Assembly: GCA_030490835.1 (NCBI GenBank)
Contig: CM059972.1
Coordinates: 88,025,137-88,089,136 of the forward strand
DNA: 64,000 nucleotides
Direction: 5' to 3'
From: Annona cherimola
Lineage: Eukaryota; Streptophyta; Magnoliopsida; Magnoliales; Annonaceae
Below the pieces are notes generated by a model. The model saw only the letters and a list, made by a program, of their open reading frames with translations. It was not told the DNA's origin and searched no databases. Both the position numbers and the translations under genes were made by a program. Below, in pieces: positions 36,001-49,176 of this stretch (position 1 is its first letter; every line of letters begins with the position of its first letter).

Positions 36001-39000
36001 TTTATGCCATAACCACTTTGTTTTTATTCTTTTTACTCTTAATCATTATTCTGCCTTTTAAGAAAATTTCTGCAAAGATTCTTTCCAATTTTTTATCTTT
36101 TACCAAATAAACCCTTATTATTTTATTTTTTAATCATCTATTATATTTATTAACATTTACCAAGAGAAGACATTTAAAAGATATATAATTGATGAATTAT
36201 ATAATAATTTATAAATATAGCAATTGGATTGAATTTATAAAAAAAATTAAATTAGTGTAAGAAGAACAAAAAGTTACACTCCATCTATAACAAAATATAT
36301 GAGAAAGTTGTGAAAAAATATTATTTTCCTTTCATGAGTAATGTATTTATAGATAAGTTAAAATAATTAATGAAATCTTATATGGGTAGTGACTTGATGC
36401 AATCAATTGAATGGTAATGTCTACATAATATCTTTTTCTTTCATTCCTAATTTATTTTTTCTAAATCTTAATTATTTACTTTGTTTAACATTATTTATTT
36501 TATCATATTACTAAAAATTACTTTTAGTAAACTCTTATATTTTACAAAAAATAACATCTTTATGAAGTAAATATATAACATGATTTTTCAAAAATAGAGA
36601 GGATAAATATATTATATTACTTCTCCTATGAATGGGATTAGATTTAGACTTTAGTGAATCTTTAGCCTTAATTACATTCAATGTCCATCAAAAGATTGCC
36701 ACCAACATAACTAAAATAATCTTCCAAACATTCCTGCATTCCTAGAAAGTTTTCATTTAGGTTTGCCACACAAGATATTCATGTAAGATCATAGTTCTCC
36801 TTATTTGATCCCATATAGTCCTTACTTAGTTGTATTAACTCACAACCTCTTTATAACTCATATCTTCTTTAACAAAATGTTGCCCTTTCTATTATGCACT
36901 ATTTTTGTCCAACGGATTCATCAACTAGTATGTTAGAGGCGCACTTTGTAACTAATGTATCTAATAAGATCATCAATAAAGGGTCCAACATAAGTCATCA
37001 ATAGCCATTACAACCATTAGTATCCAAGTTGCCTAACGGCTTATAAAAGGGAATACCCACACACTCCTAAAGAGTATACAAGAACACACCCAATGGATAG
37101 AATAAGAGAGAGATAATAAGAACTTTTATTAGTCCATTCCTCATTCGAGTTCACTTGGTTTCCCTTCTTTTGTTCTACTTAAAAGTTTTAGGCCATTTTT
37201 CAATCATAATCAAGGGACAACTTATATTTTGATAATTTTGCAAATAATGAAATTCTCTTTTTTTTATTTTTCTGTAGGCTTCGGAACTACCAAACCTCTT
37301 TACTTGTTCATGGCTAGAATTAGATGAGGATGAGATGAAAATGTGTGATGAAAATTTATTGAAAATGAGAAAAATGTAAGAGGATTTTAAAAAAAGTAAT
37401 TAGTTTTTGAAACTATGTGAGTATCTATGCAAATTATCCAAAAATTCTTTAGAAAAATTGAAAAAGTGACATAGTTATATAACATGATATAACATATATG
37501 ACGATTAAGAGTAAAGTAAATAATTATATAATAGATAAAATAGTTGTATGAAAAGATGTTAAACAATATCAAAGCGTATAATTAATAATAAAAAGTAATA
37601 TAACTTGAAATGTTTAAATGTCAAAGAATATCAAAAGGTTTGTTAGAATAACTAAAAAAATTTACCTTATACCAAATGAATTATTAATTTAACATTTTAA
37701 CCACTAATTATCTTTCTTTTCATTCTTCTTTGCATATTTTTGACATAATTTGACATTTTAATTGTTTAGTTTATTATCTTTTTCTATTCTTACATTTATA
37801 TTCCAATCATTTTCATATTTTTCATACAAGTATCATGTCTATTTTGTCTTTATTATCTTTACTCCTAATTATTATCTTACTTATAATAAAAAACTTATTA
37901 TCCTAGTCTTTCAAGGAAAAAATTATAAATTTTCTATTCACTATTTTTTCTATTGGCAAATAGCCTCTCGATTACTTTACTTTTCTAATCCATCTTTTTA
38001 TTTTTTAAAATTTATCTCATAAATATGTTTAAGAATTATATACTAGCCAATTTATAAATATAATGGGTTGATCGAATTTATAAAAAAATTGATGTGGTTT
38101 AAGATGCTTCCACTCCATTTATAAATATATGCAAAAGTTGAAAAGATATTATTTTCCCTTTTATGAGTAATATATTTATAAATATGATAAAATAAGTAAT
38201 GAAATCTTGTAGGGTAATTATTTAATGCAATCAATACTAGATGATCATAAATCCCATCTTCAATGCCAAATATGAGAATCCCGTTAAGTTATGTTAACTA
38301 ATAATATAAAATTTTTGCCATTTTTTAAAAGGGGTTGTAGTTATTCATGAAGAGGTTAAGTTTACTGCAATTTTATGTTTTCATTTTATTTTGTTGATTA
38401 ATATCTAATGCTGACCTCAAGATGAAGCATTTCACTATGAAAGTATTTTTTTTTACAATTGTGTCATATATTATCTTTAATTCAGACTAGCCAGCCCCCT
38501 GCTATGAGATGGCTAGTTATACTTTGTACATAGTGGATCTCTATTGTCAATCTTCCTTTAGTCTAGAATATATTTTCAATTTTTATCAATGATTTCCTGA
38601 CTACTTTTGTGTTTATTCATGAATGGTGCTCCACTAATCCTACTCGATGTGGGTATTGGATGATGACTAAGCTGTCCTTGGTCGGTGGAAATATCTGCTT
38701 TCCATTTATTATGGGATGATTTTTTCCTAATTCAAGGATAAACAATGCTAAGTTCAATGTGATTCCATTAAATGCTACATTAATGTTGGTAAACTATTCT
38801 TATCAACTTCTTTTCAGTTTCAATCTTTCGGAGAAATCTATCCCTAAGTTGTGAGTTTGTATCTTTACGGTGTCCATAAATATGGTAAACCTGTCAACCT
38901 GCTCGTCCAACTTGTTTATAAATGGATTTAAGGTGGAATTTTTGAAAAAATAGTTATGATCCGCCAACTCGTTCAATCATTTAATTAAATAAACTGATTT

Positions 39001-39587
39001 AAATTGAAATTTTTGTTGGTCCTATGTGATAGTTATCAAAATTTTTTTGCAAAATAATGTGAATTAAGCAAAAATTCAAACCATAATAATGAAATTAAAC
39101 TATAAAAACAAGAACACTTGTTATTTGAATATTCCTATCCTACTTCACTCTTCAAATACGGCAACTTGGGTTCCACTAGTCAACTTTAACAACTAAGTTA
39201 TAATAGTACAAGTTGTTCAACTATCTTCTATATTGGTACAAGCTCCAGGCAGGCTCGTGAAATAATCAACACTTCGATTCACTTTCTTTTGGTGTGATCA
39301 CTATCAACACTAAGGTATTACAATCTTTCTCTTAGTTTGATCACCATCAATATCAATTTAATACAAAGAACAAAACTTTAAATGAAAAACAAACTCGTTT
39401 AACACATTTGCAGGAACAACATATTCAACATTTGAATGACAACTTTAAGCTTTGAATCAACACAACAATTTCACTTAAGAGATGACAACTTTTCTTTTAA
39501 GAGTGTTCTTTACAAATGAACAAATTTGAATTCTTCACTCTTAGGTGTTTCGTGAGGCTTTCTTCTATGTTTTCTAGCTCTCTCATG
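33042..39587. other. Remainder of duplication unit 1, no gene recognised
   Basis: A phrase TTTCTTCTAATGTTGTCAAG occurs twice (about 33146 and 35702) in related contexts whose + reading gives ...ELTISSNVVKV and ...EFTISSNVVKV, probably fragments of a transposon protein I cannot name. 35770-38300 is very AT-rich with MITE-like ends (for example TACCAAATAAACCC near 36100). Two parts, about 33296-34297 and 34766-38582, have no counterpart in copy 2. 38600-39587 reappears at 57660-58663 and ends the unit. Confidence 0.5.
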
Positions 39588-40335
39588 TGAAATGGAGCAA
39601 GACCTACATAAATTGAGTAGAACAAATTTATATTTTTTTGCAAAAAAAAGTATTATCAAATTGCTTAAACTTAATAGAAAACCTAAAAGTGAATGTAAAG
39701 ATTGCAAAAAATTGAGAAACCAGTAATCAGATTCAACCAGAGTTATCGAACCTGCAATGGAAGCCTTAAAAGGAATACAACATGCCTTGAATGATAACTT
39801 CACAAATAAAGCAAACAGCCTTTGCTCCACATTTTGAAAATTAAGATGGAACATATTATTCCCATCCCTCTCTACTAACTAAGTTTAAGTCGCCCCTCAA
39901 GTAGAGGAAAAGTTCATTTTTAATCAAGAACCAATCCAACCAAGCTATACATGGCAATGGACAAAGAACTACCATACCACACCATCCCTAGAAGAAGCTT
40001 CTACAATCAATGATATCTAGAAACATATGAACTAAGAGCATTATGTTGATCCACCTCCCATCCATATCTAGATACAAGGGTGTTTTGACCAGGGTTTTCA
40101 AAAAATAGGTGTATGGTCGATACAGGGGCAAATCGATCAATATGGAGGCATATTGATCATACGAATATAAAATGTGTAAAGTTGCATTTTTTTCACTCCA
40201 AATATGGTTCACTTTCAAACCTCTTCTCCCTTCTTCTACACTCATTTTTTTATGCCTAACCTACTAGAAAAACAAATCAATCATTCTTTTTTGTATGATT
40301 TTGTTAATTTCCAAAATTGACTCACATTCTCTAGG

Positions 40336-40745
40336 GGCAAAATTCCTCTTATATCTACAACTATCCCCATAATTCCTATTATATTCATAACATTTTATAA
40401 ATTTCTTTTATACCCATAAAATTTGACTCTAAATTCCTATTATACAAATATAGTCAAAACAACCATTAACTACCACATTAAAAAGATGCTTTTACCCCTT
40501 CATAATTTTTTTAATCTATATTGAAATTATTCAACTCAATATGATGCGATTAATGTTGGTAAATTATTAATTTATTACATCAAGTGATTTAAATATCATA
40601 TTAAGATTGAATCATTTCAATTAGGAAAATTTTAAATGAGCAAAATCATCTTTTCGATATGATAGTTAACTGTTGTTTTGACTGCAACGTTTTCAGTATA
40701 TTATAAAGAAAAGGCAAATATTGTGGGTATAAGAAGAATTTTCTC
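40336..40745. mobile_element. Mutator-like fold-back MITE (copy 2)
   Basis: Orthologue of 16422-16835. The left 9-bp flank TTCTCTAGG (40327-40335) is clear; the right flank ATATCTAGG is eroded. Confidence 0.7.
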
Positions 40746-41185
40746 ATATCTAGGTTAAAGAAACATGAATTAGAACTCTCAAAATCCCTATTAAGTTGGA
40801 GATTTGAGGTACATAGCAACTTTGGGCCATTTCAAACTATTATAAAGTAGAAATTTTATGGGAAAACACATTTCTTGAGCCAAAATTTAAGATCTATGAA
40901 AAAAAATTATTAGGGGAAGTTATTAAAAGTAAGATTTCACTTCAAAATCTCTTCAAACTTCATATTTACGAATGAAATTATTTTATTGATGTTTAACAGT
41001 TTATTTGCTAATTTTTAATTTTTCGGATTTAAAAAAAAAAGTTTTTTATTGAATGTTGAGTTGTTTACAACATTTTTCTGTGCTTCCATGTTTCTAAAAA
41101 AAAATTCATGATATTTTATATTTTTTTGAAAATTTCAGACTTCGAAAAATAATTTTTTTCCAGTTTTTCTATCGCACGCTATAGG

Positions 41186-41777
41186 TAGGGGTATCAATGG
41201 CCATGGTCAACCCGTCAACCTGCTCGTCCGACCCATTTATAAATGAATTTGGGTTGAGATTTTTGAATAAATAGATTATGATCTGCCAACCAATTTAACC
41301 ATTGAATTAATTAAATGGATTAAGGTTGAGATTTTATAACTCGTCAACTTGTTTAGTAATCAATTTAACCTATATAATCTGTTCAACCCGTTTAATTCGT
41401 TTAACCCATTTAACTCGCTTAACTCACTAAAGTTTTACATATATACATGTAAACCCATAAGTTATTTTCCTCAAATCACCTAATTTTCATTTTTCCATTA
41501 CTGCCTTTATTCCATTTTCCTGTTACTGCCCTATTTCTGTTTCCCCTACATTCAAAACACCCCGTCTCTCTTTGCAAGATCATTATCTACTAGAGTCTAG
41601 GCTGTCAAGTTATTTGCTATATAATCCATTAACAACCCACCAACCCGTTTATTAAATGGATTATAAATAGGTTAGGGTTGAGATTTTTTAAATTGGTTAA
41701 TAAACGGATTAAGGTTGAAATATTTTAAATGGATTAGGATTAGGATTATGCTCCAACCCGATCCGTTAACACCCCTA
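41186..41777. mobile_element. hAT-like element (copy 2), 592 bp
   Basis: Orthologue of 17058-18115 without the internal duplication. Starts TAGGGGTATCAATGG, ends CCGTTAACACCCCTA; target duplication GCTATAGG at the left and GCTATAAG at the right. Confidence 0.85.
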
Positions 41778-41880
41778 GCTATAAGCCTATATGATAATGC
41801 ATGCATAGTATTATAAAATAAATTTAAACATCTTCATGGCATTGTTTTATTCTTAAATCTTGGGTAGTTGTAAATTAAAT

Positions 41881-42306
41881 GAAAGGTGTTCGGGTGCGGC
41901 CGGGCGCATGAGGGCAACCTACGTTCCAGCCAAAAAACTTATTTTTTATTTTTTATTTTTTTAATAAACATGTAAAGCTAGATGTATTTAACCTATAAAC
42001 TAAGATTTAAGTTTTACCATTTTGGATGCTTTTAAGTATTTGTTATTTTTAAATGCAGTAGCATTTTTTGTAATTTCTGAGTCAGAAAATTACGAAAATA
42101 TCACAGTGTCTAAAAATCAAAAAAATAATTAAAAACATCCATAAATGATAAAACTTCATTTATAGGTAAGTGTAAAATTTCATTTATAGGTAAATACACT
42201 TAGCTCTATATGTTTATAAAAAAAAATCAAAAAAAAATTTTAGAATGGGTCTTCAGGCCTGATGCATAGGGGGGTCCATGCACCCGGCCTAAAAGAATCA
42301 CCCCTC
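41881..42306. mobile_element. Palindromic Mutator-like MITE, family A (copy 2)
   Basis: Orthologue of 18219-18616, with a perfect 9-bp duplication AAATTAAAT (41872-41880 and 42307-42315). A short internal duplication of AAACTTCATTTATAGGTAA-like sequence near 42145-42195 makes it longer. Confidence 0.83.
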
Positions 42307-42592
42307 AAATTAAATATCTTATCACTTATAATGTGGAATGATTTTGCCTATTCGAATAAAAGCTATTATTCTCTTACTTAATATTCTAATGAATAGGTTG
42401 TATCATATGCAACTACTCAGCTATTTAGAGAGAGGACGGTCGATACGTAATCATATATATCAATGAAAAGTAAAATAACTACAAATATTCTTTAATTTCT
42501 CATTTTTTCGAAATTTTCTAAACGATTTTTTAGTATTTCTTTCTTTTTAAAAATTGTCCGGTAAAGGTTGACACGGTCCACAAATCCGAAAT

Positions 42593-42634
42593 CTCCCCCT
42601 CCCCCCCACCCCACCCCACCCCACCCCACCCCAC
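42593..42634. repeat. C-rich microsatellite, (CCCCA)n
   Basis: About six CCCCA units after a poly-C run. The same site is a plain C-run in copy 1 (18907-18926) and carries a MITE next to (CCCCA)n in copy 3 (61680-62046). Confidence 0.85.
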
Positions 42635-43960
42635 AAAGGTATAATATTCAAAACCATGATTGGGAAAGCAAACTTTATTGATCCTAGCCTGTCAAAGGGT
42701 CAGGACGATCATGAAACCTTAACAAGTCCATTTCTCATGTTGAAATTCCAACTGTGCAACATGAAGACACCATCAAGAATCAATATGGTTAAATCTTCAA
42801 CCAATTTATCTTTTCTATGATTTTTTCATATGTGACCATATGAGCAAGATACATTCGACTTCACCGCAACATAGATCTGTAGTGCAAGAGTTACTCCATC
42901 TGGCTTCACCAATTCAGTAATGACGTCCCTCCTAAAAGAATATCCCCCCAAAATAACATTCTTTTGCCTATTGCCTATTTATCCAGCTCTGCCAAAATCA
43001 TAATCTATCGAAACGGTTCTACCCAACCTGACATTAACTCGTATAAAAAAAAAAGTGGCAGACTGCTCAAAGATATTCTTCATATAGTTCCCAATTCTTC
43101 TATTTCCACCCATATTTTTCCTTTTTGCATGAACTAATGTGCAAACCTACGACCCAAATAGGAATAGTAATAATCAAGAATACCAGATCAGATAAAAGAT
43201 GTTCACGTCAAGCAAGCAACAAGTACAAAAATTTAGGCAAGACATGAAACTTAATGTTCTAAAGCTTGACAGATGGTACACACAGATCAATAAGAGCAGT
43301 CCATGCAACACATACTGAAACATGACCACTTCATGTTTCAAATCACAATAGGTGGTTAAAATGCCTTCAAAACAGCAACTAAAGGGCCAAAAATAGAGAC
43401 GTCATAGATGGGAACAGGAAAACAGCCAATAGCTCATGAGCAGATGATGCATCATATATACATCGTTTTCACATACAAAAATTTATTTATGCTAACCAAT
43501 TCATTGCTGCACATATGTATGATACTCTATTATCTAGTAGAAACTGATGCTCACATGTAAACAAATGAGTAAAATAACATAATCGGGAAATTAAACACAG
43601 AAGAATAAGCTATGTAGATTGAAAGTATACAAACACAAATCCAAAACACAAGTCCTCACATCACAAAAGAGGTGCACCATGGCCACTTCCCGTTCAAATC
43701 TCAATAGATGGTGAACACAGAGCAACAGCTACATGAAACCACGCCATGCACAACAAATAGGTGCAGCACCATGGCTATCAAAACCGCAACTAAAGGGAAG
43801 GTTAGGAAGTTACTGTAGATGGGAACAATAACACACCCACATCTCATCATAAGATAATACATGTATCGTATATTCATTATCTGCGCATACGGAAATTTCT
43901 TTATACTAACTGATTCGCAAGGTATCCTCTACTATCTAGTGAGCAATCTTATGTTCAGCT

Positions 43961-44138
43961 AATGACATTTCCTTTGATACCAAACTGTCATAAAACAAGA
44001 ATCCTTAATGTAAAATGAACACAAGAAAGCTTTAGAAGAAAGAAGTACTAATGACATTTCCTTTGATACCAAACTGTCATAAAACAAGAATCCTTAATGT
44101 AAAATGAACACCAGAAAGCTTTAGAAGAAAGAAGTACT
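43961..44138. repeat. 89-bp tandem duplication private to copy 2
   Basis: AATGACATTTCCTTTGATAC starts at 43961 and again at 44050, with the whole 89-bp unit repeated almost exactly. Copies 1 (from about 20259) and 3 (from about 63391) have one unit. Confidence 0.8.
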
Positions 44139-47100
44139 AATGACATTGCTATGATAACACACTGACATTCCTTTATATAAAATGAACACCAGAAAGCTTT
44201 AGAAAAAGGAAGCAAACTATCTCAGAAAGGAATAAAAGAAGAAATAAAGGAAGCAGAGTGGAAGTGGGGAAGAACTAAAGAAGAAGAAAATCGGGATCAG
44301 AGCAGAGAAGGAGAAAGTTATACGACAATAATCCATTAACTTAATTACATTCTCTAATACAAGTACTCTATAACAGAAATAATCCATAACAGCTGATGGC
44401 CATAATTTAAGTGCATATCGATAAGAAAAAGAAAAGACAAAAGAACCATCCAGCCAATTAATTTACATTTTGATCCCTTGATGCATAAATCAAACACAGA
44501 GTAAGTAATTAAATATTTCATTAGACTTAATATAATGACTTTGCACCAGAAACAGCATCCCTCTGCGAAGGACTCGCTTAAATTTTATGGCCAAATAAAT
44601 TCATGAAGAGGAAAGCAATGGACAACCTTAAAAACTGGGGCCTCGATGTCTTCTTCTTTTATGCATTGTGTGTTCCGATCCTTCATAGGTCCAAAAAGCT
44701 GTGCTCTAAACACAGGAGATCTGGCTGCAAGTACCAACTCGTGGGCAGAAAAGATCTCCCCATCAACATCAAAAGTCACATCTCCTCCCTTTCCTCCTCG
44801 CTAAAATGCTCCCCAATGCTAGAAGCTGAAACTGGAATGGAGTAAATGTTTGGATCCTCTGTATGTGACATCACAACACCAACACGACAGTTCACCAATA
44901 GGCAGTCATCTTTCAGGTAGTCTGACTGTTCTAGAGCAGTTTTCCTGAAAAAACGCTTGTAACCCCTGCAAAGTTCAAAGATAAGACCCTTTAATCCTCG
45001 GTCACAATTTGTAGAGCACCCAAGCAGTTTGTTGATTACTGTCTGCAATAAATTTTTTAAGTCTGTGTGCAATTGTATGTCCACCATTCATGAAACAGTT
45101 CTTTAGAGTAAATACAAGAGGCCAGTCAGCATGGATTTGCATATGTATAGACACAGTAAACAAAGCTTCCCATAAAAAAAAATTTCTGAGATGGTTGCAT
45201 CCTTTCAATATTCTATGTATTGAGCTAGATATGATGAGAATAAATTAAGGAAAATAGTAGAATATAGTAAAATTGAAAAGGCCATGATAGATTGTTCAGA
45301 ATATCTTATGGCCCATTAACATTGAAATGCGACCTAAAGAATATGGGAAAAATCAATGAGTAATGCTTCGGCCGATGTTTTCATTTTCACCCACAAAGGT
45401 TCATCATCATAAACATAAGTATTTTGTTTCATCATCCAAACAGGAAAAATTAGTCCAATAGGATTCTCTATGCCTCTGCCATTATTGATCTGTAAGAAGT
45501 TCAAATTTGTGCATCCATGCTGTTCGTGTTTGTACTCCTTAAATATGCCAACTTAGTCCTCAACTTTAAGGATGGCTACTACCATGCTTCACATCTCATT
45601 CAACTAATATTGATATATTCACCAACAACACTTGCCTGTTTAGAGCCATAATGCCAGTTCCACAGTTATTTCTCAATTTTATCCTGTTGGAATGTCAACA
45701 ACACTTTCTTTAAGGCATTGAAACATGCAATTTTTCTTTCAATGAACTCTCCTAGTTATACTCTAGGACCAATGGATCTGGCGTGAACTCCATAAATGCC
45801 CATGGTCATTTTTTAGCTGCAAAAGAAATCATTCATCATCATCATCTCCAAGTCCCAATTAATTGTTTTCAGCTTCATCCCAACAATGTGATTTCTTGCA
45901 TGCATGTCTATAACAACACTCCCAATCCTAAATGTTCAGGAGCACAACCAGCTTATGAAGAATTGAATTCATTCTACTTGCTATAAACTGATAATTTTTT
46001 TCTCTCCTTTGTTTCCATCAAACAAGATTTGGCCAATTAACACCTTGATTCTAAATGAAGTCACTGAATGTTCAAACCCAAAAAGAAAGAAAGAAAGCAG
46101 TTGGGAAAAAAAAAAGAAAAAGAAAAAGAAAAGAACGAAAAAAGCCACGCACTCTACTGAGAAACAGCTGACTTCAATTAGGGGTCACAAACACCTTTGA
46201 TCTTCACCTCTACAGGGTTAGAATCATTAAAAGCACCCACAAAAGCAAAACCCCCATTTTTGGTTACTTCCAATTTCATTGTTTGACAGTTTATGCGGCA
46301 TTCTACATATTTAAAATGTTTCCTTCCTAATCGTCATACAGATGAACTCCAACCCCAGAGACTTGCACGCAAATGCAGTATAAATATATATAAACAAACT
46401 ACAAATCATCAGTTTTGATTCAGCTGTTTTGCTATGATACCAAAACCTCGTAAATGAAAGCATCTATCCATTAGGCGGCCACTTTCCGACTTTTCCTGAG
46501 ACAATATAAACACTTCTGTTTCGGATCTTACAAAGCCAGAGAATGTAGACGTCATTGCACCCTTGTCCGGAAAGAGAAAAAAAAAAAAACAGAAAGCTAA
46601 AGGTAACCGCTGTGGCCGGTCAGACAAATTGTCATAAGAGCTTCTGTAAGGCATTGCATAAATCATTCTTCTGATAGATTCAATGCATGGCTGACGAATC
46701 AAAACCTCCTTATCGAAAAAATTCAAACCCCTCAATTGGTGTCCATGTAAAAACTCACAGATCAATATATTTTTAAAGATTGGATTTTGGGGGTCTCCAA
46801 ATCTAGGCGGTTTTTTTGTGCATTCACCATCCACCGTTCACCATCCAATGATCCGAAATGCCTATGATCACCTCATTTATACAAACCGAAGATCCAGAAA
46901 GGCAAACTCTCTGGGGCGATGATCATTTTACATTCTCCATGAAAACATCCAACGCCAAGAACAATCTTCCCAAAAACGAACAAAGCGAGGATTCCACAAC
47001 GACAAATAGAGTCAGGATAGAATTCCAGCATACCACATGCATCCACGATACTTAAGCGTGTACGGCCCGCTCTCCAGCGTCCTCCCAAAATGGGTATGCA

Positions 47101-47455
47101 CCTTGTGCCGTCCTTTCCCGCTCTGATCCAAAAGCGTCAATTCGAAGAGCGCCCTGACGTCTGGGCCATCGCTGGCGAGAGCTATGAACATAGAAACGTA
47201 CGCCGCATTGTCTTCCACGCTCTTCCCGTCCGGGTAGAAGTAGATGGCCCAATTGTAGCCCCCGACGGTGAAAGTGTCCGACTCGATGTATTCCCCGATC
47301 CCTAGCCCCTTGGACAGGGAATACCCGGTGATCTTGAACTGGTGGGATCCGTTGACGGTCTGCGTGAGGGACGTGGACGTCGTGACGGAAGGAGACGAAG
47401 ATGGGGCGGAAGACGAGGGTATTGCGGCCCCTCTACACACACGGCCGTCGCCCAT

Positions 47456-48110
47456 CGCACGACGAAGAGTAAGGGGAATTCTCTGCCCTCGATTTCCCTC
47501 GGCAATCCTGCTCAAAAATCCTCGAACCGAATTGGGTCGGGTCCCGATTCGTGATTGGTGGCGTTATTTGCCCGAATCCAGTTTCTAGGGTTTCCTGGCT
47601 CGGATTTTCTGATATGGGGGCTTCAGTTGGGGCGGGAATTTTGGGGTTTAGCGATCGGATTTGGGGTGAATGGGATCGAATTGGAGATTGCAGCAGAATA
47701 CGACTTGGACGAACGTCTGTAGATTGGGGTTTGGCAAGAGGAAGGGCGAAAGCAACGAAAGGCGGACAAAAAGAATACGGCCAAGGGCAGACGAATGCAC
47801 GAGTAATTGTAATAAGTGCTGTGCAGACGGGAATTTGAAGGAGAAGCTTTTCTTCCGGACGTCGCGACGCATGGGGAAGGAGTATGCGTGGTACGATTTT
47901 CCACTACCCCAGGCTGGATTTATGCCATGCAGTTTTGCTTTCAACAGCCTCTTAATGTTCTTCGATTCGTGTGCATTTTATTTGATGCAGAAGAAATTCA
48001 GAAATAATCGCGATTATCTGTGCCAGAAAACAGATGAATCACGATGATGTGAGGAATGCGTCGGGTGAACGTCACCGAAATTCAAGTTTTATACTTCGTG
48101 CACAGCTGAT
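47456..48110 (-). promoter_or_regulatory. BPM leader and promoter region (copy 2)
   Basis: Closely matches copy 1 upstream DNA, including GGTGAACGTCACC (48064-48076). Lacks the Tourist-like MITE, so it shows the probable ancestral promoter arrangement. Confidence 0.5.
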
Positions 48111-48716
48111 ATTTGAGAAAGTAAAAGTGGTGAGAAATTTGATATTCTGTAGGAGTAGAAAATAAAATATTTTAGAAATTATGTGATTAATAAAAAATTA
48201 TTTGGGTAAAGTTGAAGTAAATAAGTTCATTGGAAAGTAGTTGGCAGGAAAAATGATTAAAATATATAATTAAAAGTATAAAAATATAATAATTAGTTAA
48301 TTATTGAGGAGCCTTGAAATCAGCAATTTTACCGTTTCTCATCCATATTTCTCATGGCTGACTACCAAACATGCTTTTAATATAATAGAACACAGTCACA
48401 CCCTCGCATAATCATAAAAAAAAATTCCTATAAACTTTCGCTTCAAGAGAAATTATAAAACTTCCATTTAAGAGGATTGAATTGTAAAATCTCCTTTGTG
48501 GGAAAAGAGATTCAAACACTCCTCCATATATAATTAGGGTTGTAATGTTACCACTGTGCCAAAGCAACAGTGGCAAGAAAAGACAACTTTTAGAAAAAAA
48601 AAAGTTTTGATATAAAAATCTTTAAAATTATGAAAAGTAATATAATATAATAGGAATGATGATAACGAACAAGGAAAGTAAAATTAAAATAGATAGTACA
48701 GTTTTATAGAAATGAT

Positions 48717-49176
48717 GAGATAATTCCACTTATACTCATAACAAAGGCACACAATTCTTCTTACACCTATAACATTTCGTAAATTCCTTTTATACCCATA
48801 ACATTTCATCCTAAATTCTTCTCATGCCCATGCTATTAAAACCACCGTTATCTACCCATTGAAAAGACGATTTTGCCTATTTAAAATTTTTTAATCGAGA
48901 TAATTTAACCTTAACATGACTCAATTGATAGTAGTAAATCATTAATATAAGATATTAAATAACTTGAAAGTCATATTAAGGTTGATTTATTTTAATTAGA
49001 AAAAAATTTAAAAGGGGCAAATCGTCTTTTTAATGGAATAGATAACGGTGGTTTTAACAGCGTGGGTACGAGAGAAATTTAGGATAAAATGTTATGAGTA
49101 TAAAAGGAATTTATGAAATGTTATGCGTATAAGAGGAATTATGTGCATTTTTTATGGGTATGAGAGAAGTTATCCC
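48717..49176. mobile_element. Mutator-like fold-back MITE (copy 2)
   Basis: Orthologue of 25217-25666. Exact 9-bp duplication AGAAATGAT (48708-48716 and 49177-49185); termini GAGATAATTCC and GAAGTTATCCC. Confidence 0.82.

Larger units (their letters stand above)
15678..39587. repeat. Tandem segmental duplication, copy 1 (23.9 kb)
   Basis: Colinear with 39588-58663 and, as far as the window goes, 58664-64000. The left boundary is where copies 1, 2 and 3 begin to match (TGAAATGGAGCAAGACC at 15678, 39588 and 58664). Left of it copy 1 has unique BPM exon 3 sequence, while copies 2 and 3 both continue with the far end of the unit (38600-39587 and 57660-58663). This is exactly the structure of a head-to-tail tandem duplication. 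The unit contains the 5' two-thirds of the BPM gene, its promoter, many MITEs and one LTR element. Confidence 0.93.
39583..47455 (-). pseudogene. BPM copy 2: truncated, frameshifted, MATH-only product predicted
   Basis: Exon 1 (47455-47034) is intact, with the same length and donor as copy 1; its 141 residues differ from copy 1 at eight positions, including K55E, A58E, T98P and S139C. Exon 2 (44965-44627) is 339 instead of 349 nt: 10 bases are missing where copy 1 encodes GQLLES at the start of the BTB domain. The frame then reads SEEEREEM and stops at 44778-44776. Exon 3 survives only as its first 16-19 nt at 39603; across the duplication junction it would read VLLHFT then TGA (39585-39583). 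Splice sites and promoter DNA are preserved, so a transcript is possible. The predicted product is about 203 residues with a full MATH domain and no CUL3-binding BTB domain. Confidence 0.88.

Noticed and set aside
39583..47455. Copy 2 as a working full-length BPM gene
   Set aside because: The 10-bp deletion in exon 2, the missing exon 4 and the junction stop in exon 3 rule out a MATH-BTB product.
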